Origin: SVTX01 sp045612105
GTDB lineage: Bacteria > Bacillota > Clostridia > Oscillospirales > CAG-272
Length of the DNA: 64,000 nt
Assembly: GCA_045612105.1 (NCBI GenBank)
Contig: JAZKYL010000062.1
Location: 1-64,000, forward strand
Direction of reading: 5' to 3'
Positions 36,620 to 44,878 of this stretch are shown here, in pieces. The notes beneath the pieces are model-generated. The model had not been told where the DNA came from. It saw nothing but the letters and a program-made list of their open reading frames with translations, and made no database searches. Every line of letters begins with the position of its first letter. Position 1 is the stretch's first letter. Made by a program: the position numbers and the translations under genes.

Positions 36620-37843
36620 ATGACAAAGACAGAATCAAAGGGTGTGTATCAGCTATCAAACGGCACTTGGGGCTTTAGGTATGCTTTCTGGGTGGACGGT
36701 AAGCAGAAGGACATCAAGCGCACGAAGGACGAGAATGGAAAACCATTCAAAACAGAGAGAGCGGCTACCAAAGCCAGAGAGGCAGCTGTTATCCAAGTTC
36801 AAGCCGAATTGCTTCAGCCACCCAAGACCGCAAAGAAAAGAATGACTGTGGAAGAGGTCTATGCCGAGTATTGCGAAAAGGGTCGGCATGGTAAAGCCTA
36901 TGGCACTATACGAAAGCACGATACTTTGTGGAATCAGCACATCTCAAAAAAATATGGGAAGCGATACGTAGATGATATAAGCGTGGCCGAGATAGTGGAT
37001 TATCTGAGTTTCCTTTATTATCAGGAAGGCAGGGCTTACGGATACGTGGAGTCATTCTTGAAAATGTTCTACCTTATCTTCGGACAAGCGTACTCAAGAA
37101 ACTATCTTGACGTAGACACATATAATATGCTTTGCGTAAACAAGAACACAAAAATACATATGCCCAAAAGAAGAATCGACGACTACGACGAAACAGTATC
37201 TTTCAGTGTACAAGAGACCGATTTGCTTGATGAGTATTTTAAAGGAACAAATGCAGAAACGGCTTATCTGCTTGGAAAATGTTGTGGCTTACGTGTTAGC
37301 GAATGTTATGGACTAAAATGGAGCAATGTTGACTTTGATAATGACTGCATTCATATTGAACAACAGATGCAGTATAACGAGGACGGTCTTATAACTCTAA
37401 CTCCTTTAAAAACAAAAAACGCCCGGCGCACGCTATATATGAACTCTAGAATAAAGAGCCATCTATTAGCAGTTAAGGCGGAGATTGACAACGCTCCTGT
37501 TTCAATCACGAAACTGAGAAAGCAAAATCAGAAAATGATAATAGACATAAACGGAAAGTCTATCTCTTCCCTGCTACTTGTCAATACTCTCCCCGACGGC
37601 AAGATACAAACTGTCAACTCGATGAAATATCACTCCAAAACTATCAAGGCAACTTTAGGAATCAACTTCAAGTATCACTATCTCCGCCATACCTACGGCA
37701 CAAGACTTGCGGAACAAAACATACCTATGCACTTACTCTGTAATCAAATGGGACACGCCAGCAGTAAGGTTACAGAAAAGTATTATATTGCGGTATCGAA
37801 ACATGGGACGGAGATTATTAAGGATAAGATTGAGGGGATATAG
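36620..37843 (+). CDS. Tyrosine recombinase (phage-type integrase)
   Basis: 407 residues. An N-terminal AP2-like DNA-binding region (GTWGFRYAFWVDGKQKDIKRT) is followed by a SAM-like core-binding domain (about 75-170) and a catalytic domain (about 195-400). Catalytic residues visible: Arg in GLRVSECYGLKW, HYLRH, the second His in MGHASSKVTEKYY, and the nucleophile Tyr in that last motif. It is of the Tn916/phage integrase type that moves integrative elements. TAGGAGGA precedes the ATG. No excisionase is visible beside it, and the cargo up to 40.8 kb is small, so the island may be a remnant. Confidence 0.9.
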   Translation: MTKTESKGVYQLSNGTWGFRYAFWVDGKQKDIKRTKDENGKPFKTERAATKAREAAVIQVQAELLQPPKTAKKRMTVEEVYAEYCEKGRHGKAYGTIRKHDTLWNQHISKKYGKRYVDDISVAEIVDYLSFLYYQEGRAYGYVESFLKMFYLIFGQAYSRNYLDVDTYNMLCVNKNTKIHMPKRRIDDYDETVSFSVQETDLLDEYFKGTNAETAYLLGKCCGLRVSECYGLKWSNVDFDNDCIHIEQQMQYNEDGLITLTPLKTKNARRTLYMNSRIKSHLLAVKAEIDNAPVSITKLRKQNQKMIIDINGKSISSLLLVNTLPDGKIQTVNSMKYHSKTIKATLGINFKYHYLRHTYGTRLAEQNIPMHLLCNQMGHASSKVTEKYYIAVSKHGTEIIKDKIEGI

Positions 37844-37944
37844 CGTGATAGCCTAAAAATGAAATTAAATATATAATTTCAAACCTTTATTTCAATTTTT
37901 GCCTGTTTTTTGAAATTAGTTCAAATATTTATTTCAATAACTAT

Positions 37945-37973
37945 TGATATTTTAAAATAATCGTGCTATAATA
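37945..37973 (+). promoter_or_regulatory. Promoter of the Fic gene, ringed by ATTTCAA repeats
   Basis: TTGATA (37945-37950), 17 bp, TATAAT (37968-37973). ATTTCAA boxes lie near 37875, 37888, 37932 and 37983, with inverted TTGAAAT near 37910. They could be autoregulatory sites for the helix-turn-helix tail of the Fic protein. Confidence 0.6.
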
Positions 37974-38002
37974 CGTATAGTAATTTCAATTTGGAGGTCC
38001 TT

Positions 38003-39136
38003 ATGAGTAAATCAGGAACACAAATATCCAATCTTTCGGGCGATGCGGCATACAAATCCTTCAGACCCGCACCACTGCCCCCGCAGCTTAATATAGACGA
38101 TGAGATGCTCTCGTATTTGACGGGCGCCACCAAAGCGCTCGCCACACTTGATGCCTTGGCAACACATATACCAAATATGAATTTGTTCGTTTCGATGTAC
38201 GTTCGCAAGGAAGCATTGCTTTCCTCACAGATTGAGGGCACTCAAGCAACTCTTGAAGACGTGCTTGATCCATTGATTGAAAAAAATGCAAATCAAAACG
38301 TTGCTGACGTTGTGAACTATATCAAAGCAACAGAATTTGCGCTTGACCGCATGAACTCATTGCCTCTTTGCAATCGCCTACTCAAAGAAACTCACGCGGT
38401 TTTGATGCAAGGCGTAAGAGGTCAGGAAAAGAATCCGGGCGAGTTCCGCATATCTCAAAATTGGATAGGCGCACAAGGTAGCTCAATCAAAAATGCTCGG
38501 TATATTCCGCCAAATCCTCAGGATATGATTGAAGCAATGTCTGACCTTGAAAAATATATAAATGAGGATGACTCACTTGATGTGCTTATCAAGTCTGCGT
38601 TGATCCACTATCAGTTCGAAACTATTCACCCTTTTCTTGATGGCAACGGTCGCGTAGGCAGACTTCTCATTACTCTGTTTCTTCTTGATAAACAGGCTTT
38701 GCATTATCCTGCTCTTTATATTTCTTATTACCTCAAGCTCAACCGCATTGAATATTACGATCGTATGAGCGAGGTCAGGGCCAAGGACAATTACGAGCAG
38801 TGGGTAAAGTTCTTTCTCCTTGCAATAAAGGAATCGGCAGAGGACGCGGTAGAAACAATTCAGAAGCTCAGTGCTCTGCACAATAAAAACATTTCGATAA
38901 TAGATAATATGGGACGGCAAACAAAAACTGCTCGTAAGATATTTGATTATCTTGAACAGAATCCTATTATTGATATAGGAAAAACAGCCACCGAGCTTGA
39001 TATCTCCTTCAACACTGCATCAAGCTATATCAATCGTTTAGTGGACTCGGGCATACTCGTTCAAACAAACAACGCAGAGCGCAAGCGCGTTTTCGCATAT
39101 GAGGACTACCTTGCTATTCTTCGAAAAGACACCTAA
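38003..39136 (+). CDS. Fic family protein with C-terminal winged helix
   Basis: 377 residues. The Fic core motif HPFLDGNGRVGRLL (about 209-222) is complete, with catalytic His and the anion-binding GNGR. LLSSQIEGT (about 72-80) fits the autoinhibitory [S/T]xxxE[G/N] helix of class II Fic proteins. The C-terminal 70 residues (ARKIFDYLEQNPIIDIGKTATELDISFNTASSYINRLVDSGIL) form a winged helix, so it may also bind DNA. Fic enzymes usually transfer AMP from ATP onto protein hydroxyls. The start is the ATG at 38003 after GGAGG; the TTG at 37991 overlaps that site. Bounded by its own promoter and a UUCG-loop terminator. Part of the recombinase island. Confidence 0.9.
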   Translation: MSKSGTQISNLSGDAAYKSFRPAPLPPQLNIDDEMLSYLTGATKALATLDALATHIPNMNLFVSMYVRKEALLSSQIEGTQATLEDVLDPLIEKNANQNVADVVNYIKATEFALDRMNSLPLCNRLLKETHAVLMQGVRGQEKNPGEFRISQNWIGAQGSSIKNARYIPPNPQDMIEAMSDLEKYINEDDSLDVLIKSALIHYQFETIHPFLDGNGRVGRLLITLFLLDKQALHYPALYISYYLKLNRIEYYDRMSEVRAKDNYEQWVKFFLLAIKESAEDAVETIQKLSALHNKNISIIDNMGRQTKTARKIFDYLEQNPIIDIGKTATELDISFNTASSYINRLVDSGILVQTNNAERKRVFAYEDYLAILRKDT

Positions 39137-39143
39137 ACAATCA

Positions 39144-39169
39144 GCCTGTGCTTCGGCACGGGCTTTTTT
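39144..39169 (+). terminator. Terminator of the Fic gene
   Basis: GCCTGTGC-TTCG-GCACGGGC followed by six T, seven bases past the stop. Textbook UUCG-loop terminator. Confidence 0.9.
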
Positions 39170-39257
39170 CTTTGAACTATCTGCTAAATTATATAGAATG
39201 ACAATATTTTGTCCTCTGTTGTCGTTCAAACAAATTACAGATAATAAGGATGAATTA

Positions 39258-39353
39258 ATGATGGAAATTAAAGAAAAGACTACTGAAAAAGCTCCGGCAA
39301 AAGTTGTCAGTAAGACAACTTTATTATTTATGTTTAATATTCAGCCCAAATAA
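39258..39353 (+). CDS. Small hypothetical protein
   Basis: 31 residues, MMEIKEKTTEKAPAKVVSKT then a hydrophobic end. Charged, Lys/Glu-rich first half and a short hydrophobic tail. AAGGATG lies 8 bases before the ATG. Not recognised; could be the remnant of a longer island gene or chance. Confidence 0.3.
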   Translation: MMEIKEKTTEKAPAKVVSKTTLLFMFNIQPK

Positions 39354-39425
39354 GTCTGATTATTTAATCACTATAGTCTAAATTTTGAACCATTGATATT
39401 CAAAAATTGAACTATATATTTTAAT

Positions 39426-39451
39426 ACACCTGCGCCCCCAAACGCAGGTGT
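39426..39451 (-). terminator. Terminator of the winged-helix gene
   Basis: ACACCTGCG (39426-39434) and CGCAGGTGT (39443-39451), 9-bp stem, 16 bases past the minus-strand stop. Confidence 0.75.
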
Positions 39452-39467
39452 GTATCTTTTATTGGGC

Positions 39468-39863
39468 TTAAAAAGATATTTCAAAATCTTCATCTTCAGT
39501 ATCATCAGCTGTGTTAGAATGCAACTCGAAGTCGTCATGAAGCTTCTGAACTGCCCCGAGGTCAAACTTAAAATATCTTTTCTTAGGCATTCCATGATAC
39601 TTGACCTTAATGATGCCGTAGTTTTCAAGCTCTTTACAAGCCACTAATTGCTGATGCCTACTAAGTCCCGTGTTATAGTACATATTCTCCACCGTGCTGT
39701 AGAACCAACCGCCCGGCTGTAGTCCCTTGTGTTCTTTCCAATAGGTGTATTCAGAATAGATCTCTGATAACACAACCGCTGTGTTCACATTAAACCTTCT
39801 AATAAACGGACGAGGCAACCTCAAAAAATCACTCTTAAACATATTATCCAAATTTGCTTTCAT
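39468..39863 (-). CDS. Winged-helix protein of mobile-element type
   Basis: 131 residues. The middle part (FNVNTAVVLSEIYSEYTYWKE; GWFYSTVENMYYNTGLSRHQQLVACKELENYGIIKVKYHGMPKKRYFKF) is a winged helix with the pattern of replication- or conjugation-associated proteins of Firmicutes elements (RepA-N/DnaD-like). The tail is acidic (DDTEDEDFEISF). Role in replication or copy control of the element is inferred only. No strong ribosome binding site; several Met codons exist near the start. It faces away from the serine recombinase, sharing the 245-base intergenic region. Confidence 0.6.
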   Translation of the reverse strand: MKANLDNMFKSDFLRLPRPFIRRFNVNTAVVLSEIYSEYTYWKEHKGLQPGGWFYSTVENMYYNTGLSRHQQLVACKELENYGIIKVKYHGMPKKRYFKFDLGAVQKLHDDFELHSNTADDTEDEDFEISF

Positions 39864-39953
39864 TTGCTTTTAGAGAGGGCCTTGAAAATTTATATTATAT
39901 AATAAACCCACTCCCCTTTCTTTATATAATACAGCAAATGGAAACACTTTTGA

Positions 39954-40023
39954 TTTTGGTATAAATGCCCCACGATGAGCTTAATTCAGTATCAAAACAA
40001 AGTTTGCAAAAGTTATACCGAAA
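39954..40023. promoter_or_regulatory. Inverted repeat upstream of the serine recombinase
   Basis: TTTTGGTATAA (39954-39964) and TTATACCGAAA (40013-40023) are inverted copies (10 of 11) about 48 bp apart. Position and size fit a recombination or repressor site for the adjacent serine recombinase. Confidence 0.4.
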
Positions 40024-40108
40024 GTTAGCGCCTAATTAGCAATAATACGACATAATTATAGCATCAAAAGAAACTAGAGAAAGATCTAATGCTAATCAGG
40101 AGGCCATT

Positions 40109-40810
40109 ATGACAACATACGCTTATTGCAGAGTATCTACCACTCACCAAAAACTAAGTAGACAGATAACCAACATCACTTCTCTCTACCCTGCCGCCAC
40201 TATCATTAAAGAATTCTACACAGGCACCAAGCAAGACCGCCCTAATTGGAACAAACTTATAAGTCAAATAAAAGCAGGAGACACCATCGTTTTCGATAGC
40301 GTCAGCCGTATGAGTCGTAATGCCGATGAAGGCTTTAAGGATTATAAGATGCTCTATGAGTCAGGAGTAAACCTCATCTTTCTCAACGAACCACTCATTA
40401 ACACTTCCGTCTTTGACTCCACTAAGAACAATCTTCTCAATATTAATATAGAAACCGGTAATACTGCTGTTGATGATTTCTTCAAAGGTAACGTTCAACT
40501 CATAAATAACTTTATGATGGCATTAGCCGAGCAGCAGATCAAAGCAGCCTTTGAGCAATCAGAGAAAGAAGTTACCGACCTTCACTCGCGTATTAGCCAA
40601 GGCATGAGAGAAGCTAAAAAGAACGGTGTCAAGATTGGTCTGCCTCAAGGTACTACCCTTACCACTAAGAAGTCAATAGACTGCAAAGCTATTATCAAGA
40701 AACACTCCAAAGACTTCGGCGGTAGCCTCGAGGATCCCGACGTCATCAAGCTTTGTGGCTGCTCGAGAAATAGTTATTATAAATATAAGCGAGAGCTTAA
40801 AATTAATTAA
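40109..40810 (+). CDS. Serine recombinase (resolvase family)
   Basis: 233 residues. YCRVST (residues 6-11) has the catalytic Arg8 and Ser10; DSVSRMSRN (about 70-78) supplies further active-site residues. The long helix E and a short C-terminal helix-turn-helix (CKAIIKKHSKDFGGSLEDPDVIKLCGCSRNSYYKYKREL) complete a small resolvase/invertase. An extra segment around 100-130 (NTSVFDSTKNNLLNINIETGN) is longer than in Tn3-type resolvases. AGGAGG lies 6 bases before the ATG. It probably resolves or inverts element DNA; the inverted repeat at 39954-40023 is a candidate site. Confidence 0.88.
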   Translation: MTTYAYCRVSTTHQKLSRQITNITSLYPAATIIKEFYTGTKQDRPNWNKLISQIKAGDTIVFDSVSRMSRNADEGFKDYKMLYESGVNLIFLNEPLINTSVFDSTKNNLLNINIETGNTAVDDFFKGNVQLINNFMMALAEQQIKAAFEQSEKEVTDLHSRISQGMREAKKNGVKIGLPQGTTLTTKKSIDCKAIIKKHSKDFGGSLEDPDVIKLCGCSRNSYYKYKRELKIN

Positions 40811-40908
40811 TAATAGATATCCTTGCCTTACTCAAGACAGTATGAACTCGAAGAATTTCTACGCGATAAATCCGAGTTTTGATAAGTAAGGATCTCACGA
40901 TATTTTAT

Positions 40909-40947
40909 AACAAAACCGCTCAGGCACAAGTCCCGAGCGGTTTTGTT
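40909..40947. terminator. Bidirectional terminator
   Basis: AACAAAACCGCTC (40909-40921) and GAGCGGTTTTGTT (40935-40947). It ends the serine recombinase unit and the convergent sugar operon, and marks the right edge of the mobile island. Confidence 0.8.
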
Positions 40948-41007
40948 TTCTCGATTTGTTACTATTGAAAGAACTGTATCTCAAGCTCTCAATCCGAGTT
41001 CAAGAGG

Positions 41008-41883
41008 TTAGGTTTTGTTTAAATCTTCAATCATACGCTTCAAATTTTCAGCGCTTATCTCGACTGCCATCATCGTTTCCTCAATGCCTTCAAATTCAAG
41101 CGAGACGTAGCCGTCATAGCCCGATTTTTTGATGGCGGCAAGTATCTGATAGGTCGGCACGTCTCCGTGACCGAAGATGGTGGAGCGTTTAAAATTACCG
41201 CCCCGTGTACGGCCGTAGCCCTTTCCGGGATCGTATGTCATACCGCTTTTTATAAAGGCATCCTTTGCGTGAACGAAGCAGATATGCGGAAGTAGCTTGG
41301 ATACCGCCGTAGCGCAGTCCTCGTCGGCGCCTCCGAAATTGCCGATGTCACAAAGCAGACCGTAATTTTCGTGGTCTACCTGATACATCAATTCTTCAAC
41401 GCGGTAGCTGTCCTGCATAATTCTTCCGTGATTCTCGGAGCAGACCTTAACTCCCTTCTCTTTTGCATAATCAGCAAGACGACGGACGTAAGGCGCGGCG
41501 ATCTCAATGACCTTTTTGGGAGATTTAGAAGGCTCGTCACCTATAAATTTGTATGCGATGTCAAATCGCATAAGCGGAATTCCAAGCTCGCTTGCAATAT
41601 CCACCATTGAGCAAAGCCTTTCAAGCTCCTTTTCGGGCTCCGCGCAATACAGGCAGGAATCCACCGTAAAGATCGGCACCTCAAGTCCTTTTTCAACTGC
41701 GTAAGTGTGCAGGGCTTTGGCATAGCTTGCCATGGTCTCACCCTTCGGCACAGCGGGATTGAATATCTGAAGCTCTACCGCATCAACGCCGAGAGCCTTT
41801 ATGGTATCGATGACCTGATAATGATTCATTTTCTTGGCTATTACAAGACTCCAATAGCTATACAGACTGATACAAGATTTCAT
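41008..41883 (-). CDS. Sugar phosphate isomerase/epimerase-type TIM barrel (third)
   Basis: 291 residues, cytoplasmic. AP-endonuclease-2/xylose-isomerase-like barrel: ALGVDAVELQIFNPAV, GIPLMRFDIA, VKVCSENHGRIM (Glu ligand, about 157), YGLLCDIGNFGGA (Asp, about 185), CFVHAKDAF (His, about 213) and YVSLEFEGIE (Glu, about 258), a complete metal site. Family members isomerise or epimerise ketoses, dehydrate inosose, or cleave 3-keto-glycosides. Final gene of the PIG-L/GH78 operon, 18 bases after the preceding gene; a terminator follows. The exact reaction is unknown. Confidence 0.85.
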   Translation of the reverse strand: MKSCISLYSYWSLVIAKKMNHYQVIDTIKALGVDAVELQIFNPAVPKGETMASYAKALHTYAVEKGLEVPIFTVDSCLYCAEPEKELERLCSMVDIASELGIPLMRFDIAYKFIGDEPSKSPKKVIEIAAPYVRRLADYAKEKGVKVCSENHGRIMQDSYRVEELMYQVDHENYGLLCDIGNFGGADEDCATAVSKLLPHICFVHAKDAFIKSGMTYDPGKGYGRTRGGNFKRSTIFGHGDVPTYQILAAIKKSGYDGYVSLEFEGIEETMMAVEISAENLKRMIEDLNKT

Positions 41884-41901
41884 TATGAGCCTTCCTTTCT
41901 T

Positions 41902-42735
41902 TTACTCAAAAATCTCGGATATGATATTTTCAATATATTCTCTCGATTGGATAATATCTCCGTCGCGGTCGGGGCGAGTGTACATTTCGTGCTCGATAAC
42001 AACGTCGCCCTTATATCCAAGCTCCTTAAGCTGAGTCAGGAGCCGTTTGAAATTCACTTTACCCTCACCGACAGGTGTTTGTTTGCCGCCATACTCTCCG
42101 AATTTAGCGGGGACTGCATCCTTTACATGAAATCCGGTAATTCGGGATCCAAGAAGCTCCATAGCATCACAGGGGTTAGTGGATCTGCCTCCGCTTATAA
42201 GATTTGCGGGGTCAAAGTTTACTCCTACGTTATCAAGTCCTATTTCACTCATCATAATCGAAAGTGTCAGAGGAAGCTCCTCTCCCGTTTCAAAGGAGAA
42301 GGTCTGACCGCGCTCTTTAAGCTCGGCGCAAAGCTCCTTGAGAGCCTCGATCACGCCAATATGCGCCTCCGCAGTAGGATCATCGGGAATATATCCGGTG
42401 TGGGATATAATGTTTTTCACTCCAAGCTCATATGCAAATCGACCGCCTTTTTTCAGCTCCTCAAGCCTTTTTGCGCGGTATTCCTTTGGCACGAGACCGA
42501 GAGTGGTGTATTTATCGGGATATTTCCATACCACCGGCTCGCTCCAACCGCACCAAAGGTCGGTGACGGTGAAATCAAGCTCGCTCAAGAGATTTTTCAG
42601 CGCCGAGAGATTTTCATCGGTGTAAAAATCCATATCCCATATCACAAGCTGACCGAAGTCGAAGCCAAGCGACTTGGCATGTCGTATTTTTGCCTCATAA
42701 TCTTCGGTTATATCAACTAAAAGTCCGACTTTCAT
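41902..42735 (-). CDS. Sugar phosphate isomerase/epimerase-type TIM barrel (second)
   Basis: 277 residues. Barrel motifs: SLGFDFGQLVIWDM, VTDLWCGWSEP, VKNIISHTGYIPDD, TFSFETGEELP (Glu), VGVNFDPANLI (Asp), ITGFHVKDAVP (His) and GDVVIEHEM (Glu). WDMD and WCGWSEP near the mouth are unusual aromatic substrate-side residues. Same superfamily as its two neighbours but clearly diverged, so each probably handles a different intermediate. Gaps of 14 and 18 bases put it in the same transcript as the Gfo/Idh gene. Confidence 0.85.
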   Translation of the reverse strand: MKVGLLVDITEDYEAKIRHAKSLGFDFGQLVIWDMDFYTDENLSALKNLLSELDFTVTDLWCGWSEPVVWKYPDKYTTLGLVPKEYRAKRLEELKKGGRFAYELGVKNIISHTGYIPDDPTAEAHIGVIEALKELCAELKERGQTFSFETGEELPLTLSIMMSEIGLDNVGVNFDPANLISGGRSTNPCDAMELLGSRITGFHVKDAVPAKFGEYGGKQTPVGEGKVNFKRLLTQLKELGYKGDVVIEHEMYTRPDRDGDIIQSREYIENIISEIFE

Positions 42736-42749
42736 AAGCTAACCTCGTT

Positions 42750-43757
42750 TTATTTTTCAATTTTTACAGGAATACCCATACCGTCGGCAGATTTTTCCTG
42801 AGCGCGCATAACGCTAACAACTTTCTTGGTCTCCTCGGGGGGACAGTGATCAAAGGGCTCGTCGTTTGCAAGCTGATTGGCGAAATATTCGATCTCGTCG
42901 CGATAGCCCGATTTTACGGCGCGATAGCGGTCGGAAAGGTTAGTCACAGAACCATCCGCATAGCTTACTGCTGAAAGCTCGGCATTCGCGCCCACCTTTC
43001 TGATAACGTAACCCTTTTCAAAGTTGATCCTTGTGTATCTGTGGTCGTGCTTGTTTTTAGGGATTCCCCAATCGCACCAGACGTGAACGAAAAGACCGTC
43101 ATTATATATAAGATTGGAGCTTATCGAGCCATATCCCGTAAAATCGGGATCGCACTGCTTTGCAACAGTAGAGGTGCGGTCGGGAACACCGAAGAACCAG
43201 TTGATAAGGTCGATGGTGTGCGCTTGGAGGTCAAGCATTGCGCTACCCGATCGCTTTTCATCAGCAAACCAGTTTTCAAAGCCCCACGTAGGCTTACCGT
43301 CAGCCGCGGTAAAGAAAGCCGAAACGGGTTTTCCGAAGCTGCCTTCTTCTATGAATCTCTTCATAATGATCATATCCTTGCCAAATCGGCTGCACTGCGC
43401 TATCATAAGTCTCTTTCCGGTCTCTCGGGAGCACTCGATCATTCTGTCACAGTCCTCGACAGTCAATGCCATAGGCTTTTCGCAAAGGACGTTAAGTCCT
43501 GCCTTCATAAGCTTGATGGAATATTCCGCGTGAAGATAGGTAGGAATGCAAAGGCAAACGAAATCAAGCTCCTTTTCCGCTTCAAGCATATCGTCAACGC
43601 TTGTATACAGTCTTTCTCCGTTATTCTTTTTGAGCATTTCGGGACGTATATCGCAAATGGCGACAAGCTCGATATCGACACCCTCTTCTTTAAACATGGA
43701 AAACGCCGCTCTGTGCGCGTTTCCTATAAATCCGTTTCCTATAATTGCTGCTTTCAT
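42750..43757 (-). CDS. Gfo/Idh/MocA-family oxidoreductase
   Basis: 335 residues. N-terminal Rossmann fold (AAIIGNGFIGNAHRAAF, residues 3-19; VAICDIRPEM) for NAD(P), then CEKPMALTVEDCDRMI (the conserved EKP Lys, about 92) and the C-terminal alpha/beta domain (MLDLQAHTIDLINWFFG) with His for catalysis. These enzymes oxidise or reduce one sugar hydroxyl, often at C3. Placed among three TIM barrels and a GH78-like enzyme, it could create a 3-keto sugar that a barrel enzyme then cleaves or epimerises, as in inositol or C-glycoside catabolism (inference). Confidence 0.88.
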   Translation of the reverse strand: MKAAIIGNGFIGNAHRAAFSMFKEEGVDIELVAICDIRPEMLKKNNGERLYTSVDDMLEAEKELDFVCLCIPTYLHAEYSIKLMKAGLNVLCEKPMALTVEDCDRMIECSRETGKRLMIAQCSRFGKDMIIMKRFIEEGSFGKPVSAFFTAADGKPTWGFENWFADEKRSGSAMLDLQAHTIDLINWFFGVPDRTSTVAKQCDPDFTGYGSISSNLIYNDGLFVHVWCDWGIPKNKHDHRYTRINFEKGYVIRKVGANAELSAVSYADGSVTNLSDRYRAVKSGYRDEIEYFANQLANDEPFDHCPPEETKKVVSVMRAQEKSADGMGIPVKIEK

Positions 43758-43784
43758 TGTTTTTCTCCTTATAGTTGTTTGATC

Positions 43785-44654
43785 TCATATTCTTTTTGCT
43801 ATTCTGAGTGCGGTTTGTGCAAGCTCGCGCTCAAGTCGGTCTCTTTCGTCTCCTACGGAAATGTCTTTCGGAACGCTTGTCTCCAATGACATACAGCCGT
43901 CAAAACCAATTTCCTTAAGGGCATTGCTGAAATCATCCCAATCCACATTACCAAGACCCGGACGAAGGTGCTGATCTCCTCTTCCGTCATTGTCGTGAAC
44001 GTGAAGCGCACCCAGATATTCCTTGCCCAACATTCTTACCATTTCGGCAGGATTTTCACCGCAAAAGTTAGCATGTCCGGTGTCAAGGCAAACCTTAAAC
44101 ATATCGCTCCCTGTTTCCGAATTCATTCTTTTTGCCATTTCAAGACACTGCGTCGTATTATTGATAGGCATGGCGGGAAAGGGCAGATTTTCTATGTCAA
44201 TATATCTGACACCGTATGCCTTTGCCTCCTCGTAGAGCCTTTTCATAAATTCAGCGTTTATGTTTCTTTGCTCCTCTGGATCCTTGTCGCTGTTTACTCC
44301 GAAGGGCATTATCGCGTGCATAACGAAGTGAGTCGCGCCGATATATCCTGCTCCGCGGATGGCCTTGAGGAATTGTTCAAGTCTTTCGTCTATTTCCTCC
44401 GGAGTGCCTTCGCGGGGGGGATAGCGCCAGGGGGAGTGTACCTGCCAAGCAATTATATCCTCAGATTCCATAATGGCTCTGTTTTTGAGAATTTCCGCTT
44501 TGAATTTTTCTTCGGGAAGATTGAAGAAATTGGTATCGGTATTTACGAAATAGCCGATATCATAACATTCGTAGCCCTGCTCGTGAGCGCGTTTGGCACC
44601 CTCGCTGATGCCGTAGTAGCGAGTGTAGTTCCCATCTTGAATTCCTATTTTCAT
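43785..44654 (-). CDS. Sugar phosphate isomerase/epimerase-type TIM barrel (first)
   Basis: 289 residues. AP-endonuclease-2-like barrel: GYECYDIGYFVNTD, IIAWQVHSPWRYPP, ATHFVMHAIMPFG, VRYIDIENLPFPAM (Glu), FKVCLDTGHANFCG (Asp/His), GALHVHDNDGRGDQHLRPGLGNVDW (His) and GCMSLETSVP (Glu). The HVHDNDGxxDxHLxPGxG block is the best-kept signature of this superfamily. AGGAG precedes the ATG. Separated from the upstream GH78-like gene by 224 bases filled with an inverted-repeat element, so it may depend on readthrough. Confidence 0.87.
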   Translation of the reverse strand: MKIGIQDGNYTRYYGISEGAKRAHEQGYECYDIGYFVNTDTNFFNLPEEKFKAEILKNRAIMESEDIIAWQVHSPWRYPPREGTPEEIDERLEQFLKAIRGAGYIGATHFVMHAIMPFGVNSDKDPEEQRNINAEFMKRLYEEAKAYGVRYIDIENLPFPAMPINNTTQCLEMAKRMNSETGSDMFKVCLDTGHANFCGENPAEMVRMLGKEYLGALHVHDNDGRGDQHLRPGLGNVDWDDFSNALKEIGFDGCMSLETSVPKDISVGDERDRLERELAQTALRIAKRI

Positions 44655-44691
44655 TTTTAGGCTCCTTTCTGAATCTGTAAAAGGTTTTTTA

Positions 44692-44878
44692 TCAAATTTT
44701 GATTTATCGGCCGTACTTTCTTTGAAAAGAAAGTAGGCAAAGAAACTTCAATTATCGTGTGACGTTGAATTAGATTTGATGCATTTCTCTCGATAGTGGA
44801 ATCTTTTCAAATTTTGATTTGTCGGGGAGGCGAATCATAGCTTCGCACCGTAAACGGTGCGACAAATCGCAATTTATC
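44692..44878. repeat. Intergenic inverted repeat, copy 2 (compound)
   Basis: Left arms TCAAATTTTGATTTATCGG (44692-44710) and TCAAATTTTGATTTGTCGG (44807-44825), right arm GCGACAAATCGCAATTTATC (44859-44878). Inside are TACTTTCTT-tgaa-AAGAAAGTA (44713-44734) and GCACCG-taaa-CGGTGC. It abuts the stop codon of the GH78-like gene. Confidence 0.65.
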
